A DNA stretch of 64,000 bases from Lewinellaceae bacterium (lineage in GTDB: Bacteria; Bacteroidota; Bacteroidia; Chitinophagales; Saprospiraceae). A program made the translations under genes and the position numbers. The notes beneath the pieces were generated by a model, which saw only the letters and a list, made by a program, of their open reading frames with translations, was not told the DNA's origin and did no database searches. Positions 15,173-23,520 of the stretch are shown here, piece after piece (position 1 is the first letter of the stretch; each line of letters begins with the position of its first letter). The DNA is taken from assembly GCA_020636195.1 (NCBI GenBank), contig JACJYH010000001.1, forward strand, positions 248,001 to 312,000. Reading direction: 5' to 3'.

Positions 15173-17662
15173 TTAATGCAATACAACCACTTTTTTAGAT
15201 AGATGTGCACGTTGTGAAGCAACACTCAAGATATACACACCTGTTGGTAGGTTTCCTTTTTCTATTTCTTTACGTCCGCCATCATGACTAAGTTTCTGAA
15301 TAAGCCTACCATCCAATTGTATCAAACTAACTTCACACTTACTTGGACTATCTATGATGATGTAATCTGGCATGTCAGTAATAACAAAATCTTGCGATGC
15401 CCAGGTGTTTGTACCTGTTGTACATTCTACAGCAGGAAGTGTAAACTTGCTAAAGCAATCTTCTCTCTCGTTGTCCCAAATAGATATGTTATACGGCGTG
15501 TTCCCTTTGAGAGTGATACTCACAGGAAGGTCACTGTATAAAAAAGAAGAAACGATGTCGTTTGTTTTGACCTTGAATCCATTGGAATTATGTAAATGCT
15601 CGAAATTCAATGTCAATGTAAAATGCCCATCCTCACATGGACCCAATGATATAGTCGGGTCACTGATCGAGCATGATTCGCAACATTTTGGTTCCGCTAA
15701 ACGAATATCCTCAGCACAATCAGGATTGTTTAAGTCGTATATCAAAAACTTATGTGCTTCACCACAATTACTCTCAAGTGGGCCTATCTCATATACATCC
15801 AAATTATGGTACAGTGTATCAAAATTATTATTATTGACCTTGACAACAATAGGATGAACACCTTTCAAGGATGATGTAAATTTCAGTAATGCATAAAATC
15901 TTCCATCCTCAGTGCAGTCGGTAGTGGTTACTGCTAGATTTTTAAGGTCACATTCAGAACAACAAACGGGACCATACTTTGTCTCAATAACACAAGATTC
16001 GAATTCTACATCTCTAATGACCAAGTTGTGAACCTTATCACAATTGCTTTCAAATGGGCCAAAAGGATAATAATCCTTACCATACTCATAGGTACCCAAT
16101 AGAACACCATCCAATTTAACCGTAAATCCCTTGCTTCCATGACCCGGATTATTGATCGGTATCTTGATGTAATATTGACCATTGACACAATCTGATGTGA
16201 TCACGTCAAATGGCTGAAATCCACATTCTTTCAAATGACAAGTTATTTCCAATATTTTATCTATTGCACAACCGTCTATTTCCCCATCCTTGACAAGAAT
16301 ACTATTTCTTGTCTGCTTAAATACGGTGGAAGGTATAATCAGTGGCAATTGGCTATATGCATATTTACCTATTAAAACTCCATTGATAAACAGGTTGAAA
16401 TTGGCACTTGTACCTGTGTGATTTAAATTCAAAATTACATTATCCAAGAGGTTGTTTTCGCATGATTCCTTCAGCGTCAATTCTGACAATTGGCAGGATT
16501 TACAACATACAGGTTCAGGCAAGTGGGTCACAGATCTGCAATCAGGATTTTCAATATCTACAACCGCAAATTCATATAATGTGGTACAATCTCCCTTCAA
16601 AGGACCAATTTTATACAGATCCATTCCATATTCTAAAGTATCATAAATGACTCCGTTGCCCCTAACTATGAATCCTTTTAAACCTGTATTAAACGAATTG
16701 AAAGATAAATTTACATAGAACACATTGTCTGCGTTACAATCTGTCGGTTTTGCTTTGATCTCACTTATATTGCAATGATAAATACATGTATCTATGTGTG
16801 GAACCTCCAAAACACCGAAACATAATGGGTCATGCGTATCTACAAGCAGAAACTCGTATGCACCATCAGATTTGAATGGTAAGCTATCTATTTTTATTGG
16901 GAGATCGTGATAGCTAAATGTGCCGTAATTATGTCCATTTCCGCCGACCTTAAAACTATCTATGACATTGGCATATTTGAAATTAAATCGAATAGAAAAT
17001 GTCTCCGAATCTTCATTACACTCTACGATTTGGTATTTGATATTATTAAAATGGCAATAGCAATCATTCTCGAAATATAAGGTGTCGCAGCAATGTGGCT
17101 GGTCATTGGCACAAGCCACGATAAAGTTTTGCTCACCGGATTTATTGGATTCTATTTTTAAATTTTTAATGGGTAAATCTTCATAACTGTAATAACCTAT
17201 AAATTTATTATTGGCATATAAATCAAAGCCATTTGTAGGAGCAAGTTCATGATTTAATCCAAAAGAAACGGAGAACGAGCCATTCTCGCAAGCGCTTGCC
17301 TTCGGTTCAACAAATTTTATAGCACATTGATTATCACAGCATTTTTGTCCGAAGTTGATAAAAGTAGTGCATGATTCGTGGTTGACATCCCTTGCTAAAA
17401 ATTCATAGTTTGTACTGCAATTGGCAGTCAGTGGTCCAAACTCTATGGGGAGCTGATTATAAGCAAACCTTCCGTAGTTTTTACCATTACCAACTATCGT
17501 AAAAGAGTCAGAATTTCCTTGGTGTTCAAAATTAAGATGCACATAAAACTTTCCTAAAGCGTTACACTCTGTCGCTTCCGCAGTCATATTGGATAATTGG
17601 CACTGACTCCACATAAAATTTGCCAAAACCATGTATATTAAAACTAATATGAACCTTTGCAT
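15173..17662 (-). CDS. T9SS-secreted protein with eight Cys-rich modules
   Basis: 829 residues. Signal peptide MQRFILVLIYMVLANFMWS-Q. Then eight tandem modules of about 90-95 residues, each opening with a C-x(10-12)-C pattern (CQLSNMTAEATEC, CAIKFVEPKASAC, CHFNNIKYQIVEC, CNISEIKAKPTDC, CQLSELTLKESC, CGFQPFDVITSDC, CDLKNLAVTTTDC, CSISDPTISLGPC). Recurring strands are F-x-V-x-GNGKNYGxFxYxxLPI and YEFLxxDxxxPDC. The last 75 residues are a type A T9SS sorting domain (GRLIQKLSHDGG, LPTGVYILSV, KKVVVLH). Expected to be exported through T9SS and held at the cell surface or released. Module function unknown; a fibronectin-III-like or adhesive beta sandwich is plausible. Confidence 0.85.
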   Translation of the reverse strand: MQRFILVLIYMVLANFMWSQCQLSNMTAEATECNALGKFYVHLNFEHQGNSDSFTIVGNGKNYGRFAYNQLPIEFGPLTANCSTNYEFLARDVNHESCTTFINFGQKCCDNQCAIKFVEPKASACENGSFSVSFGLNHELAPTNGFDLYANNKFIGYYSYEDLPIKNLKIESNKSGEQNFIVACANDQPHCCDTLYFENDCYCHFNNIKYQIVECNEDSETFSIRFNFKYANVIDSFKVGGNGHNYGTFSYHDLPIKIDSLPFKSDGAYEFLLVDTHDPLCFGVLEVPHIDTCIYHCNISEIKAKPTDCNADNVFYVNLSFNSFNTGLKGFIVRGNGVIYDTLEYGMDLYKIGPLKGDCTTLYEFAVVDIENPDCRSVTHLPEPVCCKSCQLSELTLKESCENNLLDNVILNLNHTGTSANFNLFINGVLIGKYAYSQLPLIIPSTVFKQTRNSILVKDGEIDGCAIDKILEITCHLKECGFQPFDVITSDCVNGQYYIKIPINNPGHGSKGFTVKLDGVLLGTYEYGKDYYPFGPFESNCDKVHNLVIRDVEFESCVIETKYGPVCCSECDLKNLAVTTTDCTEDGRFYALLKFTSSLKGVHPIVVKVNNNNFDTLYHNLDVYEIGPLESNCGEAHKFLIYDLNNPDCAEDIRLAEPKCCESCSISDPTISLGPCEDGHFTLTLNFEHLHNSNGFKVKTNDIVSSFLYSDLPVSITLKGNTPYNISIWDNEREDCFSKFTLPAVECTTGTNTWASQDFVITDMPDYIIIDSPSKCEVSLIQLDGRLIQKLSHDGGRKEIEKGNLPTGVYILSVASQRAHLSKKVVVLH

Positions 17663-17744
17663 AACTATTGGATTAAATTATAACAAAAGTAGTCAAAATT
17701 ATTGCAGTGTTTAGAATTTCATTGATTTATAGCAAAAAATCATA

Positions 17745-18197
17745 CTAATAATCTAATATTTCTACTTGATATGCCAAAATTGCATTTTTTCTCATTCCAT
17801 ATGGAGGTTTATTGTCAAATCCTAGATATGACGGGATGAATAAGTATCCTGAACCGCCCTTGCCAAAATGTACTAGCCCTAACTGAAGTCCTGAAATCAA
17901 TGAAGATAATTTTATAGTTACAGGCTGATTGGTTGCAGTACTATCAAACACTTCATTATCCAAGTAAAACCCCACATATTTCATAGTCACATATGAGGCA
18001 TCTGACATATGCTCAGCTGTATCTCCGTAGTTGTCAAAATGGATGAAAACATCATTATAACTTGTATCTATTGCAAGTTTATTTTCCGCAACATAGGTCT
18101 GTATAGTTTCAATCTCAATATCGGTAATATCGCTGCTACATCCCAAAAAAGCGAGTAAGGCGATTCCAAAAATTGCTATGGGATTACGCCATGTCAT
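17745..18197 (-). CDS. FKBP-type peptidyl-prolyl isomerase, lipoprotein
   Basis: 150 residues with a lipoprotein signal (GIALLAFLGC; lipidated Cys about residue 20). The FKBP fold follows: VTMKYVGFYLDNEVFDST, then LQLGLVHFGKGGSGYLFIP and AILAYQVEIL. The short spacer region QTYVAENKLAIDTS precedes the domain, as in its neighbour. It accelerates proline isomerisation of envelope proteins. It is the last gene of the dsbD operon; its ATG overlaps the preceding TGA by 4 bases (ATGA), so translation is coupled. The domain is short and several FKBP active-site aromatics are hard to place, so catalytic competence is uncertain. Confidence 0.82.
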   Translation of the reverse strand: MTWRNPIAIFGIALLAFLGCSSDITDIEIETIQTYVAENKLAIDTSYNDVFIHFDNYGDTAEHMSDASYVTMKYVGFYLDNEVFDSTATNQPVTIKLSSLISGLQLGLVHFGKGGSGYLFIPSYLGFDNKPPYGMRKNAILAYQVEILDY

Positions 18198-18655
18198 TTG
18201 AAATTTATCAACTCTATGTCAAATGCTAAAACTGCGTTTTTTCTTCCCTCAATTTCATTGCCGGCATAAGCAAATTCTGATGGGATAATGACTTTCATTA
18301 TGCCGCCGATACCAATCAGTGGTAAAGCAATCTGCCATCCTTCTATGGTATTATATAGTTCAATGTCCACTTCATTTCCACTATCAAATTCGGTACCATC
18401 TAAGAAATAACCTTTGTACTTTACAGTGACAGTATGTTGCAATTGTGGATGTTCGGATGTGCCCGGTTGTTCAACCAGATAATAGATAGGATCATCTGTC
18501 TTCTTCATCACTAGATTTTGATCACTAACATATTGATCAATCAATTTTAAATCGATATTCAACTGATCAGTTCTCGTCTGCTCAATATCCTCACAAGAAG
18601 TGAAGCTCAATAACAAGACCAAAATTGGAAAAAGAAATTTCATTATTTTCACCAT
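18194..18655 (-). CDS. FKBP-type peptidyl-prolyl isomerase, lipoprotein
   Basis: 153 residues. Lipobox LLSFTSC gives an acylated Cys near residue 21. The spacer LIDQYVSDQNLVMKKTDD is shared in pattern with the next gene. The FKBP core is VTVKYKGYFLDGTEFDSG, then GWQIALPLIGIGGIMKVIIP and AVLAFDIELINF. The FDSG motif and following hydrophobic strands match family active-site positions. Inferred role: a periplasm-facing folding helper anchored in a membrane. It starts directly after the dsbD stop and overlaps the second FKBP gene by 4 bases; the pair looks like a tandem duplication that has diverged. Confidence 0.86.
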   Translation of the reverse strand: MVKIMKFLFPILVLLLSFTSCEDIEQTRTDQLNIDLKLIDQYVSDQNLVMKKTDDPIYYLVEQPGTSEHPQLQHTVTVKYKGYFLDGTEFDSGNEVDIELYNTIEGWQIALPLIGIGGIMKVIIPSEFAYAGNEIEGRKNAVLAFDIELINFK

Positions 18656-20866
18656 TTATTCATTTTTTATAGGATTCAATTCTCTAAAAGACTTCAGACT
18701 ACACTCAAGAAACTCCAAGTAACCATCTATGCCTTCTACAAACGGTCTTGGTCGTGTAATCACTTGTTGATCATTGGATGTAATGACATACAATGGCTGT
18801 GAGTTTTGCTCAAAGTTTACAATCTGAAAATCCGCCCATTTCTTACCCACATTTCTTAATTTTTGACCGGTAATTTCAGAGCTATAAACAGGTGTCACAG
18901 GCGTATCGTCATCTACATACAGTGAGATCAGGACAAGCGAGTCATTCAATATTTTGCGCACCCTTTCGTCCACCCAAATGTGTTCCTCTGTTTTTCTACA
19001 GTTGACACATCCATATCCTGTAAAATCCAACATAACCGGTTTCCCAACTTCTTTTGCATAATTCATACCTTCAAAATAATCTTTAAAACAGTTGATGTTA
19101 TTAGCACATTTTGTATAAGACATGTATTTTGCTTTGATGGAAGGATCTACTGACGGTTTTTCTAAAAAGTATGTATAACTTGACGGTGGCGCCAATCCAC
19201 TCATCAGCGATAATGCATTATATTCTTTCGTGGTCTCATTGATTTTAAATCCTGAAAGCAAATAAATCACTGCAGCAACAGCAAGTACACCAAAACCTAT
19301 GCGCAATGGACTTAATTTCTTCAAGGGGCTATCATGTGGAAATTTTATGAATCCAAATAAATAAAGTGCCATCCCAATAAATACCAAGACCCATAATCCC
19401 ATAAACAGCTCATATCTCAGAAATCCCCATCCATTAGTTAGATCTGCCGTTGATAAAAATTTCAGAGCCAAAGCAAGCTCCAAAAATCCAAGTACGACTT
19501 TTACAGAATTCATCCAACTACCGGATTTAGGAAGGGTATTTAACCATGCAGGAAACGCTGCAAATAGTCCAAATGGTAACGCTAGTGCACTTGAAAATCC
19601 CAGCATTACTAAAAATGGACCCATATATTCTCCCTTGGAAGAAGCCTCTACCAATGCAGTGCCAATGATGGGCCCTGTACATGAGAAAGATACTAAGGCA
19701 AGTGTAAATGCCATGAAGAAAATCCCAATGAGACCTCCTTTATCCGCCATGCGATCGCTCTTTGTGCTCCAGCTGGAAGGCAAAGTGATCTCATAAAACC
19801 CAAAGAATGAGAAAGCAAAAATGATAAATATAATGAAAAATAAGGTATTGGCGATCCAGTTGGTGGAGAGTCTATTCAGAGCTTCCGGACCTGCAATAAT
19901 TGTTATCAATAGACCGATAACGACATAGATAATAATAATGGAAGCTGCATAGATCAAACCATTGACCCAGCCTTTCCTCTTCGTATCCTTGGTAAAAAAA
20001 CTAATGGTGATAGGCAACATTGGAAATACACACGGCGTCAACAATGCAAATAGGCCTCCAATAAACCCGAAGATAAAAGTCCATAAATATCCACTTTTTT
20101 CAGGTGCTTCTCCGCCACAACCCGTCAATGGATTCTTATAAGAACTCAATAATGTTGGTACCTGCTGATTGATTTGATTTCCTGTAATCTTGGCTGAAAT
20201 ATTTCCAAAGCTTACTGCTCCAGTATCAACAACCTGAGGAGGTGTTTCTTTAGTTTCTATGGTTTTTACGGTTGTATCAACGCCAGACTTGGTTGATTCA
20301 ACTACAGTAGGCTTTTCAATTTGTGTGGCAGGTTGAACCGGTTTATCTTTGGGGCTTGGAGCAACAACTTCTGCTGTTGTTGCTGAAGCAGATGGTGGAA
20401 CTGTAAAGGTAAAGTCTTCATCTGTGGGTGGCAGACATTTTTCGTGATCACATGACATGAAATTGACATAACCCATGATATGTTTTTTAGGATCAATGAC
20501 TTTGATTTTCTGCTCTATAACAAAGGGTTTATCTGACAAAAACTTCACAACATCGACATCGAAATATTTATCATGTCCTTCCTTTTTACTTCCGGATTCT
20601 GTTGCCTTTCCTAAAAGCTGAATACCATCCTTTTCTTCATAATTGATGGAAGTTGGAACCGGACCCTCGTCAGATGTATATTGAGAATAAACGGTCCACC
20701 CATTTTCAATATCGGCTCTATAAATGAGTTTATACTCATTATCTTTTATGTGTTCTATCTTGAAGCTCCATTTTACGGGATTGAACACTTTTGACTGTGA
20801 CCAACCTTTTACTGAAGAAAAGATTAAAAATACATATATAAAATATCTGAAAATCTTGAATTGCAT
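18656..20866 (-). CDS. dsbD: Thiol:disulfide interchange protein DsbD-like
   Basis: 736 residues from the ATG at 20866. Order: signal peptide MQFKIFRYFIYVFLIFSS; nDsbD domain (residues about 25-155) with the redox pair C139 and C144 (MSCDHEKCLPP); a Pro/Thr/Val linker of about 80 residues; eight-helix CcdA-type membrane domain (GGLFALLTPCVFPMLPI and FSCTGPIIGTA carry the membrane cysteines); C-terminal thioredoxin domain with C620-V-N-C623 (FTGYGCVNCRKTE). Family knowledge: it passes electrons from cytoplasmic thioredoxin to periplasmic thiols. The operon also has a free nDsbD paralogue upstream and two FKBP lipoproteins downstream. The TTG at 20875 is an unlikely start. Confidence 0.93.
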   Translation of the reverse strand: MQFKIFRYFIYVFLIFSSVKGWSQSKVFNPVKWSFKIEHIKDNEYKLIYRADIENGWTVYSQYTSDEGPVPTSINYEEKDGIQLLGKATESGSKKEGHDKYFDVDVVKFLSDKPFVIEQKIKVIDPKKHIMGYVNFMSCDHEKCLPPTDEDFTFTVPPSASATTAEVVAPSPKDKPVQPATQIEKPTVVESTKSGVDTTVKTIETKETPPQVVDTGAVSFGNISAKITGNQINQQVPTLLSSYKNPLTGCGGEAPEKSGYLWTFIFGFIGGLFALLTPCVFPMLPITISFFTKDTKRKGWVNGLIYAASIIIIYVVIGLLITIIAGPEALNRLSTNWIANTLFFIIFIIFAFSFFGFYEITLPSSWSTKSDRMADKGGLIGIFFMAFTLALVSFSCTGPIIGTALVEASSKGEYMGPFLVMLGFSSALALPFGLFAAFPAWLNTLPKSGSWMNSVKVVLGFLELALALKFLSTADLTNGWGFLRYELFMGLWVLVFIGMALYLFGFIKFPHDSPLKKLSPLRIGFGVLAVAAVIYLLSGFKINETTKEYNALSLMSGLAPPSSYTYFLEKPSVDPSIKAKYMSYTKCANNINCFKDYFEGMNYAKEVGKPVMLDFTGYGCVNCRKTEEHIWVDERVRKILNDSLVLISLYVDDDTPVTPVYSSEITGQKLRNVGKKWADFQIVNFEQNSQPLYVITSNDQQVITRPRPFVEGIDGYLEFLECSLKSFRELNPIKNE

Positions 20867-20871
20867 AAAGA

Positions 20872-21309
20872 TCAATTTCTTAGATTAAAATTAAATTCTG
20901 CTTTTACCGGTGGAAGACATCTAGCACCGTCACACGTCATGTACACTACATAACCCGAAATATGGTCTTGACCAATATCCGGTAATGAATACGAAAACTT
21001 TGCTTCTTTTTTGAATTTTAGTACTTCTACTTCAAAGACTTCATCCATTTCCTTTATCACTTCAGTGTCTTCAACAAATGTGACATCTTCATTTTGTACC
21101 GAGAAAGAAGTAGGAATCGGCCCTTCATCAGATGTAAATTGAGAATATAAAACCCATCCCTTATCAATAGTCGCAGTAGCTAGGATTTTATAATTGTGAT
21201 CTAAACCCTGAACAATTTCAAAATTCCACTTGACCGGAGAGACAATTTTTTGAGAAAAAACTTTGAAAAATGAAAATGCCATAAAAATAATTATAAATGT
21301 AGTGCGCAT
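20872..21309 (-). CDS. Stand-alone nDsbD-like periplasmic domain protein
   Basis: 145 residues. Signal peptide MRTTFIIIFMAFSFFKVFS-Q, then a single nDsbD-type immunoglobulin-like domain. It parallels the N-terminal domain of the next gene almost motif for motif: SPVKWNFEI against NPVKWSFKI, GWVLYSQFTSDEGPIPTS against GWTVYSQYTSDEGPVPTS, and YMTCDGARCLPP against FMSCDHEKCLPP. The redox pair is C126 and C131. It is probably an electron acceptor or distributor working with DsbD. The stop codon lies 5 bases before the dsbD ATG. It arose by duplication of the dsbD 5' end, or dsbD fused a copy (inference). Confidence 0.85.
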   Translation of the reverse strand: MRTTFIIIFMAFSFFKVFSQKIVSPVKWNFEIVQGLDHNYKILATATIDKGWVLYSQFTSDEGPIPTSFSVQNEDVTFVEDTEVIKEMDEVFEVEVLKFKKEAKFSYSLPDIGQDHISGYVVYMTCDGARCLPPVKAEFNFNLRN

Positions 21310-21490
21310 AATTGTTTAATTGATTTTGAATAAAATTCAGGATTTTTAAAAGGCTCAAACCAAATTCTCATATAAATGAACGCAAAAGTACATCAATTGT
21401 ACCGTTGTATATGTAATGCTGGTTACGTTTTAATAAAAGTTTAACCGCACTTTCACTAACTAATTCCATAATTCAATATAAAATTCCAGA

Positions 21491-22471
21491 TTAAACATTA
21501 AATATTTTAAAATATGTGATAAAAATGATGGCAACTAAAAGTATATGATACAGTTCATGCGTAAGTTTAGATTTTGAGTCACTGATAAATATGCCTACAA
21601 GGACAGAAACCGGTATGGCAAGCCCAATTTGAAGTTCAAAAGACTCAGAATTCACCGAGAAAAAACCTAATCCCAAAAACACAAGAAGTAAATAAAACAC
21701 CTCAATCTTTTTTTGTGCCTGAATCGTTTTTTTAAGGGTTATAGAACTTAGACTCAAAATAACAAATATCAATGTGATACCAAATGCTGCTAACGGTATA
21801 ATATCCTTCAAACCTAAAGGATTAAACTTAGGTAATGTGACTAAATAATGTAAATACAATTCTGAAAAAGGCTTCAAACCTTCCGCAAACAAACTCACTG
21901 TAAACAGTAAAAATGGAGGAACGAGATATCCTATTAGATACTGAAGAATTGCTCTAAATCTCATGGTATATAAAAATGCCAAAGACATATATCCAAAGAT
22001 AAATCCAAAAATGTAAGGAGGATATATAAGCGCCGCTAAACTTAGAAAAAAAGCAGTGTTGAACACATGCGCCACATCGTCAGTAGCTTTATATGTTTGC
22101 AGTAAACTCTCTACAGCCAAAATGATAAACGTATTTGCGATGAGAGCCGGAGTCAAGGCAGAATTTGTCACAAACAAAGTCACATAAATGACATACAATG
22201 CTCCGGAAAATAAAGTGCTTTCATGTGATAGCTTATGCCTATTTGTAATATAGTTGACCAGTAATGCTTGGATAAAGATCAAAATAACAGCCAACCATTG
22301 TTGGATCACAGGACTATCAAGATATAAAAATAATTGGCGTGTAATGAGAGTTTCTTGTTCTGTCATGGTGTATCCGATAGGATTTATCAATTGTCCTATC
22401 CTTAGAATACAGATATATGGCAATAATAATATACTATTGAGTACAATATTTCTTCTAAATAACTCAAACAA
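21491..22471 (-). CDS. DUF6427-family multi-spanning membrane protein
   Basis: 326 residues with about nine membrane helices (for example WLAVILIFIQALLVNYI, AFFLSLAALIYPPYIFGFIF, YLIGYLVPPFLLFTVSLF, IGLAIPVSVLVGIFI). The start MFELFRRNIVLNSILLL and the layout fit the DUF6427 family of Bacteroidota, whose function is unknown. No ATG exists in frame near the N-terminus; a stop (TAA) lies six codons upstream, so the start must be TTG at 22471. The gene stands alone. The 181 bases after it are AT-rich with no clear terminator. Confidence 0.72.
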   Translation of the reverse strand: MFELFRRNIVLNSILLLPYICILRIGQLINPIGYTMTEQETLITRQLFLYLDSPVIQQWLAVILIFIQALLVNYITNRHKLSHESTLFSGALYVIYVTLFVTNSALTPALIANTFIILAVESLLQTYKATDDVAHVFNTAFFLSLAALIYPPYIFGFIFGYMSLAFLYTMRFRAILQYLIGYLVPPFLLFTVSLFAEGLKPFSELYLHYLVTLPKFNPLGLKDIIPLAAFGITLIFVILSLSSITLKKTIQAQKKIEVFYLLLVFLGLGFFSVNSESFELQIGLAIPVSVLVGIFISDSKSKLTHELYHILLVAIIFITYFKIFNV

Positions 22472-22538
22472 GAATTTTAGGTTTTAAACTGCACAAAGAT
22501 AAATGAATATTAGGAAAAATCTAAATCCATTAAAATAA

Positions 22539-22569
22539 AATGAGCCTTACCACTGTGGTAAAGCTCATT
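22539..22569 (-). terminator. Terminator after sodA
   Basis: Minus strand: AATGAGCTTTACCA pairs with TGGTAAGGCTCATT (one bulge or mismatch), followed by TTATTTTA. It sits 44 bases after the sodA stop codon. Confidence 0.75.
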
Positions 22570-22613
22570 GATTCTCTGATTAAAGAATGCACAGCCTAAA
22601 AAGACGGTGATTC

Positions 22614-23219
22614 CTAACTATTTGCATATTTTCTTTCTACTTCATTCCAATTGACAACATTCCAGAAAGCAGTAATATAATCTGCACGTCGGTTTTGATA
22701 ATGAAGGTAGTAAGCATGTTCCCATACATCAAGTCCCAAAATAGGCTTTCCACCACAGCCTATACCCGGCATGAGTGGGTTATCTTGATTGGCAGTACTG
22801 CACACATCCACAGAACCGTCAGAATGCACACATAACCAAGCCCAACCAGAACCAAATCTTGTCGCAGCAGCATCAGAGAACTTCTTGATAAAGTCATCTT
22901 TAGTACCATATTTTGCTTCAATAGCATCTTTTAATGGACCGGATAATCTCCCACGGTCTTCAGGGTGAATGCTCTCCCAAAACAAACCATGATTGTAAAA
23001 TCCTCCACCATTATTTCTGACAGCATTATTGGACATGTCTAAATGTTTTAGAATTTCTTCTATGCTCTGATTTTCTAGTGGTGAACCTTGAATCGCATTG
23101 TTCAGATTGTTCGTATATCCAGCATGGTGCTTAGAATAATGAATTTCCATGGTGCGCGCATCTATATGTGGTTCCAATGCATCAAAAGCATATCCTAATT
23201 CCGGAAGTTTAAAAGCCAT
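22614..23219 (-). CDS. sodA: Superoxide dismutase (Mn/Fe family, Mn-type signature)
   Basis: 201 residues from the ATG at 23219 (MAFKLPELGYAFDALEP); an extra 18-residue N-terminus from a farther start codon would be non-homologous. Converts superoxide to hydrogen peroxide and oxygen in the cytoplasm. Metal ligands are H27, H77, D164 and H168 (LDVWEHAYYLHY). Q145 in STANQD is the position that usually marks the Mn-type enzyme, though some members are cambialistic. A small insertion GIGCGG precedes KPILGLDVWEH. Single gene with its own terminator. Confidence 0.96.
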   Translation of the reverse strand: MAFKLPELGYAFDALEPHIDARTMEIHYSKHHAGYTNNLNNAIQGSPLENQSIEEILKHLDMSNNAVRNNGGGFYNHGLFWESIHPEDRGRLSGPLKDAIEAKYGTKDDFIKKFSDAAATRFGSGWAWLCVHSDGSVDVCSTANQDNPLMPGIGCGGKPILGLDVWEHAYYLHYQNRRADYITAFWNVVNWNEVERKYANS

Positions 23220-23520
23220 AATATTTGATTTTGAAAATTTACTTTGAAAAATTAAGTACTGCCTTAACAGCAATAGGATGGATATTGTTGTGATAAAAAC
23301 TCGAAATACACTTATATAATACTACATTATCGAATGACAAAAAATGAAGTTTCTCAATAGAATTACATCAGATTCTTCCATATAAACGCAAAATGTTATC
23401 CCAAAATTCTTATATGCGTTTGGTATTCTTCTTTGTGAATAGCATTGTCTTTATCCCAAATATGTCAATAGAAATTGCAAGAAAAAATGACTTGAATCTT
23501 AAATTATATTAGTCAAAACA
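23220..23520. other. Intergenic region between sodA and a TonB receptor gene
   Basis: 301 bases holding the sodA promoter region on the minus strand and the end of the receptor transcript. I see no TAnnTTTG box at a good distance, no strong hairpin and no small gene. Confidence 0.5.
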
